Positions 43,934-52,059 of a stretch of 64,000 bases of DNA are shown here, piece by piece. Each line of letters begins with the position of its first letter. The first letter of the stretch is position 1. Position numbers and translations under genes: made by a program. The notes beneath the pieces were generated by a model. The model was not told the DNA's origin and searched no databases. It saw nothing but the letters and a program-made list of their open reading frames with translations. The DNA comes from Halothiobacillus neapolitanus c2 (GTDB taxonomy: Bacteria > Pseudomonadota > Gammaproteobacteria > Halothiobacillales > Halothiobacillaceae): the NCBI RefSeq assembly GCF_000024765.1, contig NC_013422.1, forward strand, positions 186,001 to 250,000, read 5' to 3'.

Positions 43934-46051
43934 ATGAAACGTTTATTTTTGTTTGTCTTTGCGTTGGTTTTATCGCTTGGCCATTTGCCAATCGTGAACG
44001 CGACCACTTTTTTCTCTGAAGATTTTGCGAGCAAATCACTCGGACAAATGACCACTGTCAATGTCGCTTCGAATGCCAATTGGGTGTATGGCAGTTACCA
44101 AGGCGATGATTTTGCCAAGATGAATGGCTACGGCGCAGATGTGGCAAGTGATGACTGGCTGCTGACGCCCCAAATTACTCTGCCTGCCGGTGCGGCCGCC
44201 AATCTGTTTTACACCACGATTAAAGGTTTTGATGGTCCCGCGTTGCAAGCGATGATATCTACCGATTACGATGGCTCAGGCACGCCAACCGCTGTGCAAG
44301 CAGCCACATGGACAACGCTGGGCGGTGCGCTGCCGACCAACACAACGGGTTACTCGTCCGCCACATCATCTGGTCCCGTCGATTTGTCGGCCTACGCCGA
44401 TCAAAAGGTCACGATTGCCTTTCATTACACATCGACTGGTACGGTCAGCGGGGCGGCGGCGACATGGGAGGTGCTTGATGTTCAGGTCGGCGATGGTGGA
44501 GCGGCCCCTTCGGTGGCGGCCAGCGCCAGCGAAACCTCGGTGTTGACACAAACTCCATTGACCTTTAATGCCAAAATCAACGGTGGCACACCACCGCTGC
44601 AAGCGGTTTGGCAGTTTTCTGATGGACTCACGCAGACCGGTGCGCAAGTCCAGCATCAGTTCCTCAACCCGGGTGATTACACCGCTACAGTCACCGTTAC
44701 CGACGCCAATGGCCTTTCAGCGACAAGTGCACCTGTCAACGTTACTGCGCTAAAGCCTCAAGCTTACGTATTGCCTGAGCCTAAAGGTACCCTCCGTGTT
44801 GCAACTTTTAACACCTATCTCAATCGCACGGTAGAAGGTGAGCTGGCGGCTGATCTGGGCGCGGGCGATGCGCAAGCGGCTGCGGTAGCCGAGATTATCC
44901 AGCGCGTACGGCCTGATGTAATTTTGCTCAACGAATTCGATTACGATCCGAGTGGTGATGCCTTAGATTTGTTTGAACGCCGTTATCTCGCCATTGGGCA
45001 AAATGGCGCGCATTCTATCCAATATCCTTACCACTATGTTGCGCCCGTCAACACGGGGGTGCAATCCGGTAAGGATCTTGATCACAACGGTACGCCGGGC
45101 GATCCGGGCGATGCATTTGGCTTCGGCAGCTTCCCCGGTCAATATGGCATGGTGATCTTATCGATGTATCCCATCGAAGCAGACAAGGTCCGCACTTTCC
45201 AGAAGTTTTTGTGGAAAGACATGCCCAATGCCCTGTTGCCCAAGAATCCTGATGGGAGCAGCTACTACACTCCGGCTGAATTGGATGTATTCCGCCTGTC
45301 ATCGAAATCGCACTGGGATGTGCCCGTCTATGTGAATGGTAAAACGCTACACATACTGGCCAGCCACCCGACGCCCCCCGTATTTGACGACGGCACCCTC
45401 GGCGTAGACAAAGATGTGGTGGATTGGAACGGCACACGCAATCACGATGAGATCCGGCTCTGGGCCGACTACATTGATCCCGCAAAAAGTGGTTACATCG
45501 TTGACGATAAAGGCGGCAAAGGCGGTTTATCGGCCAACGCACGCTTCGTGATTGTCGGTGATGAAAACGCTGATCCGAAAAAAGGAGATTCAACCAATAA
45601 GGCGATCCTGCAATTATTGGATAACCCGTTGGTAACCGACACTGATCCGACATCCATTGGGGCACTGGATAATACTGATGCCCGTTTTGGTGCCAGTGCG
45701 GATGACACCATTGAAGATGGCCTGCGCCTCGATTACGTGCTGCCTTCGACCTTTGGCGTCACAGTCGATCAAGGTCAGGTTTTCTGGCCGGGACGCACAT
45801 ATGATTTATCCCGCTTGACGGGTTTCCAGACCGTGATCAGCTCCGATCACCGGATGAACTGGCAAGATATGACGCTTAACGTAACCGCTGTCGATGACGT
45901 CATGCCCAGCGAGCCAGCCCCCGATTCTGGCAACACCGCCACATCGAATGACGGCGGTTCCGGTGCTGTGGGTCCTTGGGCACTATTGTTATTGACAGGC
46001 CCCCTGTTGCTGGCGCGAATCATCCGTCGCAAGCACAACAATCCAGCCTGA
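43934..46051 (+). CDS. Exported PKD / endonuclease-exonuclease-phosphatase protein with C-terminal anchor
   Basis: This 705-residue protein has a signal peptide, an N-terminal choice-of-anchor J-like beta domain (about residues 25-185), a PKD domain (about 195-270, containing WQFSDGLTQTGAQVQHQFLNPGDYTATV) and an endonuclease/exonuclease/phosphatase domain (about 285-655, LRVATFNTYLNRT, VILLNEFDYD, HILASHP, VIVGDENADP, SSDHRMNW). The metal and catalytic Asn, Glu, Asp and His positions are kept. The C-terminus has DGGSGAVGPWALLLLTGPLLL followed by RIIRRK, resembling a GlyGly-CTERM sorting signal. It may hydrolyse extracellular nucleic acid or phosphoesters, with PhoX-like protein releasing phosphate. 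Confidence 0.85.
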   Translation: MKRLFLFVFALVLSLGHLPIVNATTFFSEDFASKSLGQMTTVNVASNANWVYGSYQGDDFAKMNGYGADVASDDWLLTPQITLPAGAAANLFYTTIKGFDGPALQAMISTDYDGSGTPTAVQAATWTTLGGALPTNTTGYSSATSSGPVDLSAYADQKVTIAFHYTSTGTVSGAAATWEVLDVQVGDGGAAPSVAASASETSVLTQTPLTFNAKINGGTPPLQAVWQFSDGLTQTGAQVQHQFLNPGDYTATVTVTDANGLSATSAPVNVTALKPQAYVLPEPKGTLRVATFNTYLNRTVEGELAADLGAGDAQAAAVAEIIQRVRPDVILLNEFDYDPSGDALDLFERRYLAIGQNGAHSIQYPYHYVAPVNTGVQSGKDLDHNGTPGDPGDAFGFGSFPGQYGMVILSMYPIEADKVRTFQKFLWKDMPNALLPKNPDGSSYYTPAELDVFRLSSKSHWDVPVYVNGKTLHILASHPTPPVFDDGTLGVDKDVVDWNGTRNHDEIRLWADYIDPAKSGYIVDDKGGKGGLSANARFVIVGDENADPKKGDSTNKAILQLLDNPLVTDTDPTSIGALDNTDARFGASADDTIEDGLRLDYVLPSTFGVTVDQGQVFWPGRTYDLSRLTGFQTVISSDHRMNWQDMTLNVTAVDDVMPSEPAPDSGNTATSNDGGSGAVGPWALLLLTGPLLLARIIRRKHNNPA

Positions 46052-46108
46052 TTTAGAACGGTGATAGGCCGCTCGTGAATGGGGCGGGTAAACGGAAATG
46101 GCTGATAG

Positions 46109-46147
46109 AAATAATGCACCTTGATGGAAATCAACGGTGCATTATTT
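46109..46147. terminator. Strong hairpin between convergent genes
   Basis: The 12-base arms AAATAATGCACC / GGTGCATTATTT enclose a loop that itself pairs TTGAT with ATCAA. It lies 58 bases past the endonuclease-family gene and before the end of the convergent gene at 46259. It could terminate both. Confidence 0.8.
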
Positions 46148-46258
46148 ATTGCGGGCTCTTGGGCGCGGGTTGAGGCTCGAATGCCGAGGATGAGTATCCG
46201 TTTTTTACTCCAGCGTTTGGTTGGCTGAACCGATGTGGTTTAAAGCATGATTGTTCGT

Positions 46259-47416
46259 TTAATTTTTTAATGCCCAAGGTGCTTGCAAGATCGTCACGGT
46301 ATTCTCTCCCCGACCTTCATGTACGATGACCAGCTTTTTACCATCCGCGCTGAAACTGGCGCCTTCCCATTGCTCAATGGATGGCAGGGAAACCGATGCG
46401 AACGGCTTTTGCAGTGCCGTTGGCCAATCCTCTTTCGCCCTGCGGTAGAAGTAATACACCGCGCTGTAGGTCAGGATGGCCAACAGGTGCCCATCGGGCG
46501 TGAGCGCCATGGCGGTTGGTTGATCGGCGTACGGGCTGGTGAATGGATGCAGCAGCCAACTGACGAGATCCGGGGCGGGCAGCGTGGGTAGATTGGCAAT
46601 GAATCGCGCTGTGACGACCGCTGCTTTTTTCTCCTGCGCACTGATGGGCTTGCCGTCGCTGAGGTTTACGCGTGATGTCAGCGGGATTGCGAACAGCCGC
46701 GCCGATTTTTCGCGTTTGGTGAGAATCAGGAACTCTCTGTGTTCGGCATCAAACACCAGCGATTCGGCATCATGGCCGCCGCTAAAGCCGCCTTGGCGTC
46801 GCGGTGCGGGTACTTGATCGGAATAACGAAAACGGATGATCGCCGTTGGCCTCTGAGTGATATTGGTTTTGAGCGCCACAGGTTCTGGAACAAACCACAG
46901 GCGATAATCAGGCCAAGTGCCGCGATTGTCGCCGATGTCGCCGATCACGAGCGTCGGGTTGCCATCCAGATCAAGGTGGGTGATGGCTTCCCAATCGCGT
47001 TGCCGAACGCCATCGAGTTTGAGTGTGCCGAGCAATTTGCCATCGTTATTGATGGCGAACAGGAGCGGCACACCTTTTTTAGAAGAAGCCGGCAGGTTGA
47101 TGTTGTCGTTATGCGTCCAGTAGACGCCAACATGCTGCGGTGAGCGGGTCAGGCCACTGGCTTCATCGACGATGGCCGGCAATGTTGCCGCAAAGGTGCT
47201 GTGGCCGATAAAAAACAGCAGACAAAACAATGCCGCCAATCGATAAGTGGGAAGCTCGAAAAACCCGTCATTCCCGCGTATGCGGGAATCCAGCTTATTG
47301 ATTTTTCTGGGTTCCAGCTTACGCGGGAACGACGAATAACGGGTATTTCGAGGTGCCCAAGTGTCAATTGGCGGCAGGCTTGCCCGCAAGACGGAGCGGA
47401 AACTCAATCGCTGCAA
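46259..47416 (-). CDS. Exported conserved protein, beta-propeller-like; MITE inside its N-terminus
   Basis: The mature part (from about ATLPAIVDEASGLTRS) looks like a six-bladed esterase-like phytase or SdiA-regulated type propeller (EASGLTRSPQHVGVYWTHNDN, LVIGDIGDN, HDAESLVFD, PTAMALTPDG, WEGASFSADGK). No enzymatic function can be assigned. The frame opens with TTG at 47416. Codons 20-57 come from a 110-bp repeat plus its 4-bp target duplication. Removing these 114 bases restores MQRLSFRSVLRASLPPIDT joined to YRLAALFCLLFFIGHSTFAA, a normal signal peptide. A TTG just before LAALF is an alternative start that would avoid the insert. Confidence 0.72.
   Translation of the reverse strand: MQRLSFRSVLRASLPPIDTWAPRNTRYSSFPRKLEPRKINKLDSRIRGNDGFFELPTYRLAALFCLLFFIGHSTFAATLPAIVDEASGLTRSPQHVGVYWTHNDNINLPASSKKGVPLLFAINNDGKLLGTLKLDGVRQRDWEAITHLDLDGNPTLVIGDIGDNRGTWPDYRLWFVPEPVALKTNITQRPTAIIRFRYSDQVPAPRRQGGFSGGHDAESLVFDAEHREFLILTKREKSARLFAIPLTSRVNLSDGKPISAQEKKAAVVTARFIANLPTLPAPDLVSWLLHPFTSPYADQPTAMALTPDGHLLAILTYSAVYYFYRRAKEDWPTALQKPFASVSLPSIEQWEGASFSADGKKLVIVHEGRGENTVTILQAPWALKN
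47249..47358 (-). repeat. MITE-like repeat, family 2, copy a (inside a coding region)
   Basis: This 110-bp element starts GGGAAGCTCGAAAAACCCG and ends TATTTCGAGGTGCCC, with the internal inverted repeats ATTCCCGCGTATGCGGGAAT and a second set TTCCAGCTTACGCGGGAA. It is flanked on both sides by AAGT (47245-47248, 47359-47362), a perfect 4-bp target duplication. It shares its ends with family 1. Confidence 0.9.
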
Positions 47417-47427
47417 TTACCCTGAAA

Positions 47428-47628
47428 TTACTCGGCTGATTTGCCTTTGGTATTCAGGCCGAGCAGCGTGTATGCCGGGCAGAAATTGAACAGACCGGTC
47501 AGTAACGGGATGATCCCGATATAACCCCAATAGCCAACGACTTCAGGCTTGAACACCGACAGGGCGATGAGCGCGAGACCAACAACAATCCGCAGAATCT
47601 TATCGATTGAACCAACATTTGTTTTCAT
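47428..47628 (-). CDS. DUF2892 (YgaP-like) inner-membrane protein
   Basis: This 66-residue protein belongs to DUF2892 and matches the membrane half of YgaP-type proteins without the rhodanese domain. It has two membrane segments (ILRIVVGLALIALSV, WGYIGIIPLLTGLFNFCPAYTLLGL) and the typical NVGSIDKILR start and CPAY motif. ATG 47628 is chosen for its GGAG site; the longer frame to 47673 lacks one. In sulfur oxidisers these proteins are common next to sulfur-transfer genes; here it is followed by unrelated exported proteins. Confidence 0.88.
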   Translation of the reverse strand: MKTNVGSIDKILRIVVGLALIALSVFKPEVVGYWGYIGIIPLLTGLFNFCPAYTLLGLNTKGKSAE

Positions 47629-47703
47629 TACTGAACTCCGGATAAATAAAGGGGAACGGTTTAGGCAGGGCATGAACTTTTGTAGTGCCTTGAGAACCTT
47701 AGA

Positions 47704-48051
47704 TTACTTCGGTCGCTTGTGATGTTTCACCAGGTGGATTGCGTGCCCGTGCTCAAAGTACACGGTAAACTCGGGATAGACCCAGCGCGTGATCGGCGGC
47801 TGATACTTGGTGCCCTTTGCCGGATCGGGCGCCAGTTTCCTGCTGGGCTGGCCGAACTTTTTCGTAATCTGATTCATGGAAAGACCATGAACGTAATACG
47901 TTGAGCCGGGTTTGGCCTGGTTGATGTCCGGCCGCATGACCAACTCATCGGCCGATGCGACTTGCGCACCCATGACGAGCGCGACACCAATACCGATTGC
48001 CGACAGGTTGCGGGCAAAACGAGAGAAAAAAGGCGAGGTCCGTTGATCCAT
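47704..48051 (-). CDS. Conserved periplasmic protein (SmpA/OmlA-like small domain)
   Basis: This is a small exported protein of 115 residues. A signal peptide follows the ATG at 48051 (FFSRFARNLSAIGIGVALVMGAQVASA), with AGGAG 8 bases upstream. The mature part (GLSMNQITKKFGQPSRKL, PPITRWVYPEFTVYFEHGHAIHLVKH) resembles a family of about 100-residue proteins known from Pseudomonas and relatives, with an SmpA/BamE-like fold. No function is established. The upstream frame to 48123 is not supported by a ribosome-binding site. Confidence 0.75.
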   Translation of the reverse strand: MDQRTSPFFSRFARNLSAIGIGVALVMGAQVASADELVMRPDINQAKPGSTYYVHGLSMNQITKKFGQPSRKLAPDPAKGTKYQPPITRWVYPEFTVYFEHGHAIHLVKHHKRPK

Positions 48052-48199
48052 AACAACAACTCCTAAGTGGGGGCAAGACATAATCTTCCAGGGGTGTTCA
48101 GTCCGAGGTCTGACCGAGTGCACATAGGAGATAGTGTAACGCGCTCTGAATCATTTCGGTACTCCTGCGGTCATAGTGGAGCCGAGGCTGCTAAACTGC

Positions 48200-48475
48200 T
48201 CGGTGTTTTAAGAAACCCCTGATTGAATCTGGGGTTTCTCGCAGCACAGGGATGTGTTGCCATGAACGATCACACAAGTGAAGCTCGAAAAATCCGTCAT
48301 TCCCGCGTAGGCGGGAATCCAGCGCCTTGATTTTTCTAGGTTCCCGCTTTCGCGGGAACGACGAATCACAGGTATTTCGATGTACCCATAAGTGATTGTT
48401 CATGAAGAAAATCAAAAATCGTATTTTTTATTTTCGCTCTCTTAAAATTCCAGGATGGAATTATTCAGAGTTTTC
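48200..48475 (+). repeat. Palindrome-cluster repeat, family 3, copy C (interrupted)
   Basis: This long non-coding leader upstream of lolC contains a stem-loop around 48211-48238 (GAAACCCC / GGGGTTTC), CATGAACGATCACAC, then after the insert AAGTGATTGTTCATGAAGAA, an A/T palindrome and AAAATTCCAGGATGGAATTATTC. The blocks follow the order of the uninterrupted copy at 13560-13702 (read on its minus strand). The central palindrome is split by a family-2 element at 48280-48389. Confidence 0.75.
48280..48389 (+). repeat. MITE-like repeat, family 2, copy b (nested in family 3)
   Basis: This element begins AAGCTCGAAAAATCCGTC and ends GGTATTTCGATGTACCC, and carries the inverted repeat ATTCCCGCGTAGGCGGGAAT. 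AAGTG occurs just left of it (48276-48280) and again on its right (48390-48394), so the insertion duplicated the target at the centre of the family-3 palindrome. Its outermost G residues are partly lost, so the exact edges are uncertain by 1-2 bases. Confidence 0.85.
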
Positions 48476-48503
48476 TTAAATCAAAATCCAGCGGATACAC
48501 GGC

Positions 48504-49751
48504 ATGTTTCGATCTTTTGAATGGCTCATCGGCTTGCGGTACACCCGCGCCAAGCGGCGTAACCGGTTTGTCTCCTTCATATCGGCCACGTCGATCATCG
48601 GCATCACGCTGGGGGTGACGGCGCTGATCGTGGTGATCTCGGTGATGAACGGGTTTCAGGATGAATTGCGGCACCGTATTCTCGGCATGACGGCGCACGC
48701 CACCATCAGCGAGAACGGTCAGGCTTTGCAGGACTGGCGTTCACTTGCGAAAAAGGTCCAGAACGAGCCGGATGTGATGGCGTCAGCACCCTACGTTCAG
48801 GCCGAAGCGATGCTCTCGGCCCAACCGAATGTCTCCGGGGCGATCATCCGCGGCATCGAGCCGAAGTATGAGGACGCGGTGACCGACATTGGCAAGCACA
48901 TGGTCGCCGGTTCGTTGAGTGATCTCAAACCGGGAGGATTCGGCATTGTGCTTGGTGAGGCGCTGGCCCAAAGCCTTGGCGTGGCGGTGGGCGACAAGCT
49001 CATGCTCATCACCGCCAATGTCGCGGTCACGCCCGTGGGTGGCTTGTTGCGTCAGCGGCAGTTTACCGTGGTCGGCATCTTCAAGGTCGGTATGTACGAA
49101 TATGACCGCGGTTCGGCATTCATCGATCTCAAGGATGCGCAGGCCCTATTTCGAATGGGCGATGGTGTGACCGGTTTGCGGCTGAAACTCGATGACATGT
49201 TCCGCGCGCCTTGGGTTGCGCGCGATTTGAACCTCAAGCTCGGCAACCCGTACTGGACGACCGACTGGACGCAGGCGAACGGCAATTTCTTCCGCGCGGT
49301 ACAGACCGAACGCACCGTCATGTTCATCATTCTTTCACTGATTGTCGCCGTCGCGGCGTTCAACATCGTATCCACCCTGGTGATGGTGGTAACGGACAAG
49401 CGCGGTGACATTGCGATTTTGCGCACGCTCGGCGCAAGCCCCGGCAGCATCATGCGTATTTTCTTGATTTCCGGCACCGTAATCGGTCTGATTGGTACGC
49501 TGATTGGCGTGGGTTTCGGGGTGCTGATCGCGTCGAATGTCGAAACCATCGTGCCGTGGATTGAGCACCTTACCGGTACCCAGTTCATGCCCGCCGACGT
49601 GTACTACATCAGCGAAGTGCCTTCCCGATTGGATTGGAACGACGTGTGGCACGTCGGCTTGATGGCCTTCGGGTTGTCCTTCCTCGCCACGATTTATCCT
49701 GCCTGGAGCGCCTCACGCGTGCAACCAGCCGAGGCTTTGCGTTATGAATAA
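48504..49751 (+). CDS. lolC: Lipoprotein-releasing ABC transporter permease LolC/LolE
   Basis: This 415-residue inner-membrane protein is the permease of the LolCDE system that extracts mature outer-membrane lipoproteins and hands them to LolA. It has the family start [47 protein letters not shown], a large periplasmic domain, and three C-terminal membrane segments. Only one permease gene is present beside the ATPase, as in bacteria with a LolCD-type homodimer, unless a lolE copy exists elsewhere. It overlaps lolD by 8 bases. Confidence 0.95.
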   Translation: MFRSFEWLIGLRYTRAKRRNRFVSFISATSIIGITLGVTALIVVISVMNGFQDELRHRILGMTAHATISENGQALQDWRSLAKKVQNEPDVMASAPYVQAEAMLSAQPNVSGAIIRGIEPKYEDAVTDIGKHMVAGSLSDLKPGGFGIVLGEALAQSLGVAVGDKLMLITANVAVTPVGGLLRQRQFTVVGIFKVGMYEYDRGSAFIDLKDAQALFRMGDGVTGLRLKLDDMFRAPWVARDLNLKLGNPYWTTDWTQANGNFFRAVQTERTVMFIILSLIVAVAAFNIVSTLVMVVTDKRGDIAILRTLGASPGSIMRIFLISGTVIGLIGTLIGVGFGVLIASNVETIVPWIEHLTGTQFMPADVYYISEVPSRLDWNDVWHVGLMAFGLSFLATIYPAWSASRVQPAEALRYE

Positions 49752-50451
49752 ACCATCCCAAGCCGCGCCAACACCCGATATCGTGCTCGAAACGCGCCAC
49801 CTGCATCGCACCTATCGTGAAGGCGATCTTGTCGTGCCCGTACTCAAGGGGATCGATCTGGCCGTCAAAAAGGGTGAAATGCTCGCCATTGTCGGTGCGT
49901 CCGGTTCCGGTAAATCCAGCCTGCTGCAATTGATGGGCGGGCTGGATAAACCCACGGGTGGCGAGGTCTGGCTGGCCGGGCACTTGCTGTCCACGCAGAG
50001 CGAAGCGGCACGCGGCACGCTGCGCAATCGTCATCTTGGCTTTGTTTATCAGGCGCATCACCTGTTGCCCGAATTTTCAGCGCTCGACAACGTCGCCATG
50101 CCGCTGTTGATTCGTCGGTTGCCTCGGGTCGAAGCGCACGCACGTGCCCGGGGGATGCTCGAAGCCGTCGGGCTGGGTGCGCGAGGGGAGCATCGTCCCG
50201 GAGAGCTCTCTGGCGGTGAACGTCAGCGGGTCGCCATTGCACGCGCGCTGGTGACCGAACCGGCGGTGGTTCTGGCCGATGAACCGACCGGCAACCTCGA
50301 TAGCCACAGCAGTGACAGTGTCTTCAATGCCATGGTGTCGCTGAATCAGCGGTTCGGAACCGCCATCGTGCTGGTCACGCACGACAACCAACTGGCGGAA
50401 CTCATGCAGCGGGTGTTGGTCATGCACGATGGTGTGTTAAAACCGCGTTGA
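49744..50451 (+). CDS. lolD: Lipoprotein-releasing ABC transporter ATPase LolD
   Basis: This 235-residue ATPase powers LolC. Walker A is [23 protein letters not shown] (G-x4-GKS), the Q-loop is [20 protein letters not shown], the ABC signature is [15 protein letters not shown], Walker B is [11 protein letters not shown] and the H-loop is VTHD. The LolD motif ([19 protein letters not shown]) separates it from other transporters of the MacB family. It is the last gene of the pair, with a 130-base gap before the sucrose operon. Confidence 0.96.
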   Translation: MNKPSQAAPTPDIVLETRHLHRTYREGDLVVPVLKGIDLAVKKGEMLAIVGASGSGKSSLLQLMGGLDKPTGGEVWLAGHLLSTQSEAARGTLRNRHLGFVYQAHHLLPEFSALDNVAMPLLIRRLPRVEAHARARGMLEAVGLGARGEHRPGELSGGERQRVAIARALVTEPAVVLADEPTGNLDSHSSDSVFNAMVSLNQRFGTAIVLVTHDNQLAELMQRVLVMHDGVLKPR

Positions 50452-50580
50452 GCGTCTGTGCGCCGCGTGGGGGTGGCCATTTAAGCAAACTATGATAGTG
50501 TCCTAATAACCTGTGCTCGGCGCCCGGCGTGCGCCAGCGGTTGATGGACGTGATTGGTTTTGCTTGAAAGGGGTTCCTAG

Positions 50581-52059
50581 TTGGCACAGAAAAACCCGGA
50601 TTCCTGTTTTCAAAATCCCAAGTACGCGGGCTTTTCGCCTGCGCTCGATGATGCCTATCGCCTGATCGACAGCGCCCTGATCTATTACCAGGGCCAGATC
50701 GTCGGCACCGTCGCCAGCACCGACCACACCGCACCGGCCGTCAATTACAGTGATTGCTTCGTGCGGGATTTCTTCTCGGCGGGGTTGATCATGCTGCTTG
50801 AGGGGCGGGCTGACATTGTGCGCGCGTTCTTGCACGTAATCATGCAGCTTCGTGGCCAGCAGGAGGCGCTGGAAGGTCAGCAGATCGCGCCGGGCGTCCT
50901 GCCGGCTTCATTTCGCGTCCATCGGGATGCCGATGGAGAAGAAACCATCATCGCCGATTTTGGCGACCGGGCCATCGGTCGGGTCGCCCCCGTCGATTCG
51001 ATGATGTGGTGGGCCGCTTTGCTGCGCGCTTACGTGCGGTACACCGGCGACGAAGCCTTTGCCCACACGCCGGAAATCCAGCGCATGTTGCGGATGATTC
51101 TGAGCCTTTGCCTGCAAAGCCGTTTCGAGGTTTTCCCCACCTTGCTCGTGCCCGATGGTTCCTTCATGATCGATCGGCGGATGGGGGTCAACGGCCATCC
51201 GCTGGAAATTCAGGCGCTGTTCGACATGACGCTGTGTTGTGCCGATTTGCTGGTGCCGGAAGAGGGCAGCCAGTGGCTGATCGACCTGGCGCATCGTCGG
51301 CGCGTCGTGCTGCGACAATACCTGCAACGGTATTACTGGCTCGATATGGACGTGCTCAATCGCATCTACCGGTTCTCGACCGAAATGTTCGGCGAAGACG
51401 TCGAAAATCTGTTCAACATCTATCCCGAATCGATCCCCGAGTGGTTGCCGGAATGGCTGCCGGATGGCGCTGGCTATTTTGTCGGCAATCTCGGGCCGGG
51501 GCGCGTGGATTTTCGCTTTTTCTCTCAGGGTAATCTTTTGATGCTGGTGTCCGATCTGGCCTTGCCCGAGCAGGTCAAAGGATTGATGAATCTGATCGAC
51601 CTGCGCTGGAACGATCTGATCGGCCGGATGCCGATGAAGCTGGTCTATCCGGCCATCAAGACCCACGAGTGGCGCTTGATCACCGGTTCGGACCCGAAAA
51701 ATATTCCTTTGTCTTATCACAATGGCGGCAACTGGCCGGTGCTGATCTGGCCCTTCGTCGCTGCGGCCATCAAGGCGGGCCGTTACGACATGGCTTCTCG
51801 CGCCTGGGCCGAGGCCGAGGAACGCTTACTCAAAGACAACTGGCCCGAATACTACGACGGCCGCACTGGGCGGCTGGTGGGTCGGCGTTCCAATGTCCGC
51901 CAGGTCTGGAGCGCGACGGGGTTGCTTCTGGCGAGGCATTTTCTTGACGAGCCGGATGTATTGAATCGCCTGGGTTTTGCACCTCAGCCGCCGGATGATC
52001 CCGAACTGATGGGCGCTCAATGGACGCCTCAAGGTACTCAACATGGAGGACCGCGATGA
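50581..52059 (+). CDS. GH100-type neutral/alkaline invertase
   Basis: This 492-residue enzyme resembles glycoside hydrolase family 100, which splits sucrose to glucose and fructose in the cytoplasm at neutral pH. Sequences such as NYSDCFVRDFFSAGLIMLLEG, APVDSMMWWAALLRAY, RRMGVNGHPLEIQALFDMTL, FRFFSQGNLLMLVSDL and SYHNGGNWPVLIWPFVAAAIKAGR are conserved among plant and cyanobacterial members. The start is a TTG with AAAGGGG upstream. Its stop overlaps the sps start, so turnover and synthesis of sucrose are controlled together. No signal peptide is present. Confidence 0.9.
   Translation: MAQKNPDSCFQNPKYAGFSPALDDAYRLIDSALIYYQGQIVGTVASTDHTAPAVNYSDCFVRDFFSAGLIMLLEGRADIVRAFLHVIMQLRGQQEALEGQQIAPGVLPASFRVHRDADGEETIIADFGDRAIGRVAPVDSMMWWAALLRAYVRYTGDEAFAHTPEIQRMLRMILSLCLQSRFEVFPTLLVPDGSFMIDRRMGVNGHPLEIQALFDMTLCCADLLVPEEGSQWLIDLAHRRRVVLRQYLQRYYWLDMDVLNRIYRFSTEMFGEDVENLFNIYPESIPEWLPEWLPDGAGYFVGNLGPGRVDFRFFSQGNLLMLVSDLALPEQVKGLMNLIDLRWNDLIGRMPMKLVYPAIKTHEWRLITGSDPKNIPLSYHNGGNWPVLIWPFVAAAIKAGRYDMASRAWAEAEERLLKDNWPEYYDGRTGRLVGRRSNVRQVWSATGLLLARHFLDEPDVLNRLGFAPQPPDDPELMGAQWTPQGTQHGGPR

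Noticed and set aside
50908-51720. 270-codon minus-strand frame opposite the invertase
   Set aside because: It is antisense to conserved GH100 motifs and has a composition typical of antisense frames (many His, Gln, Ile).
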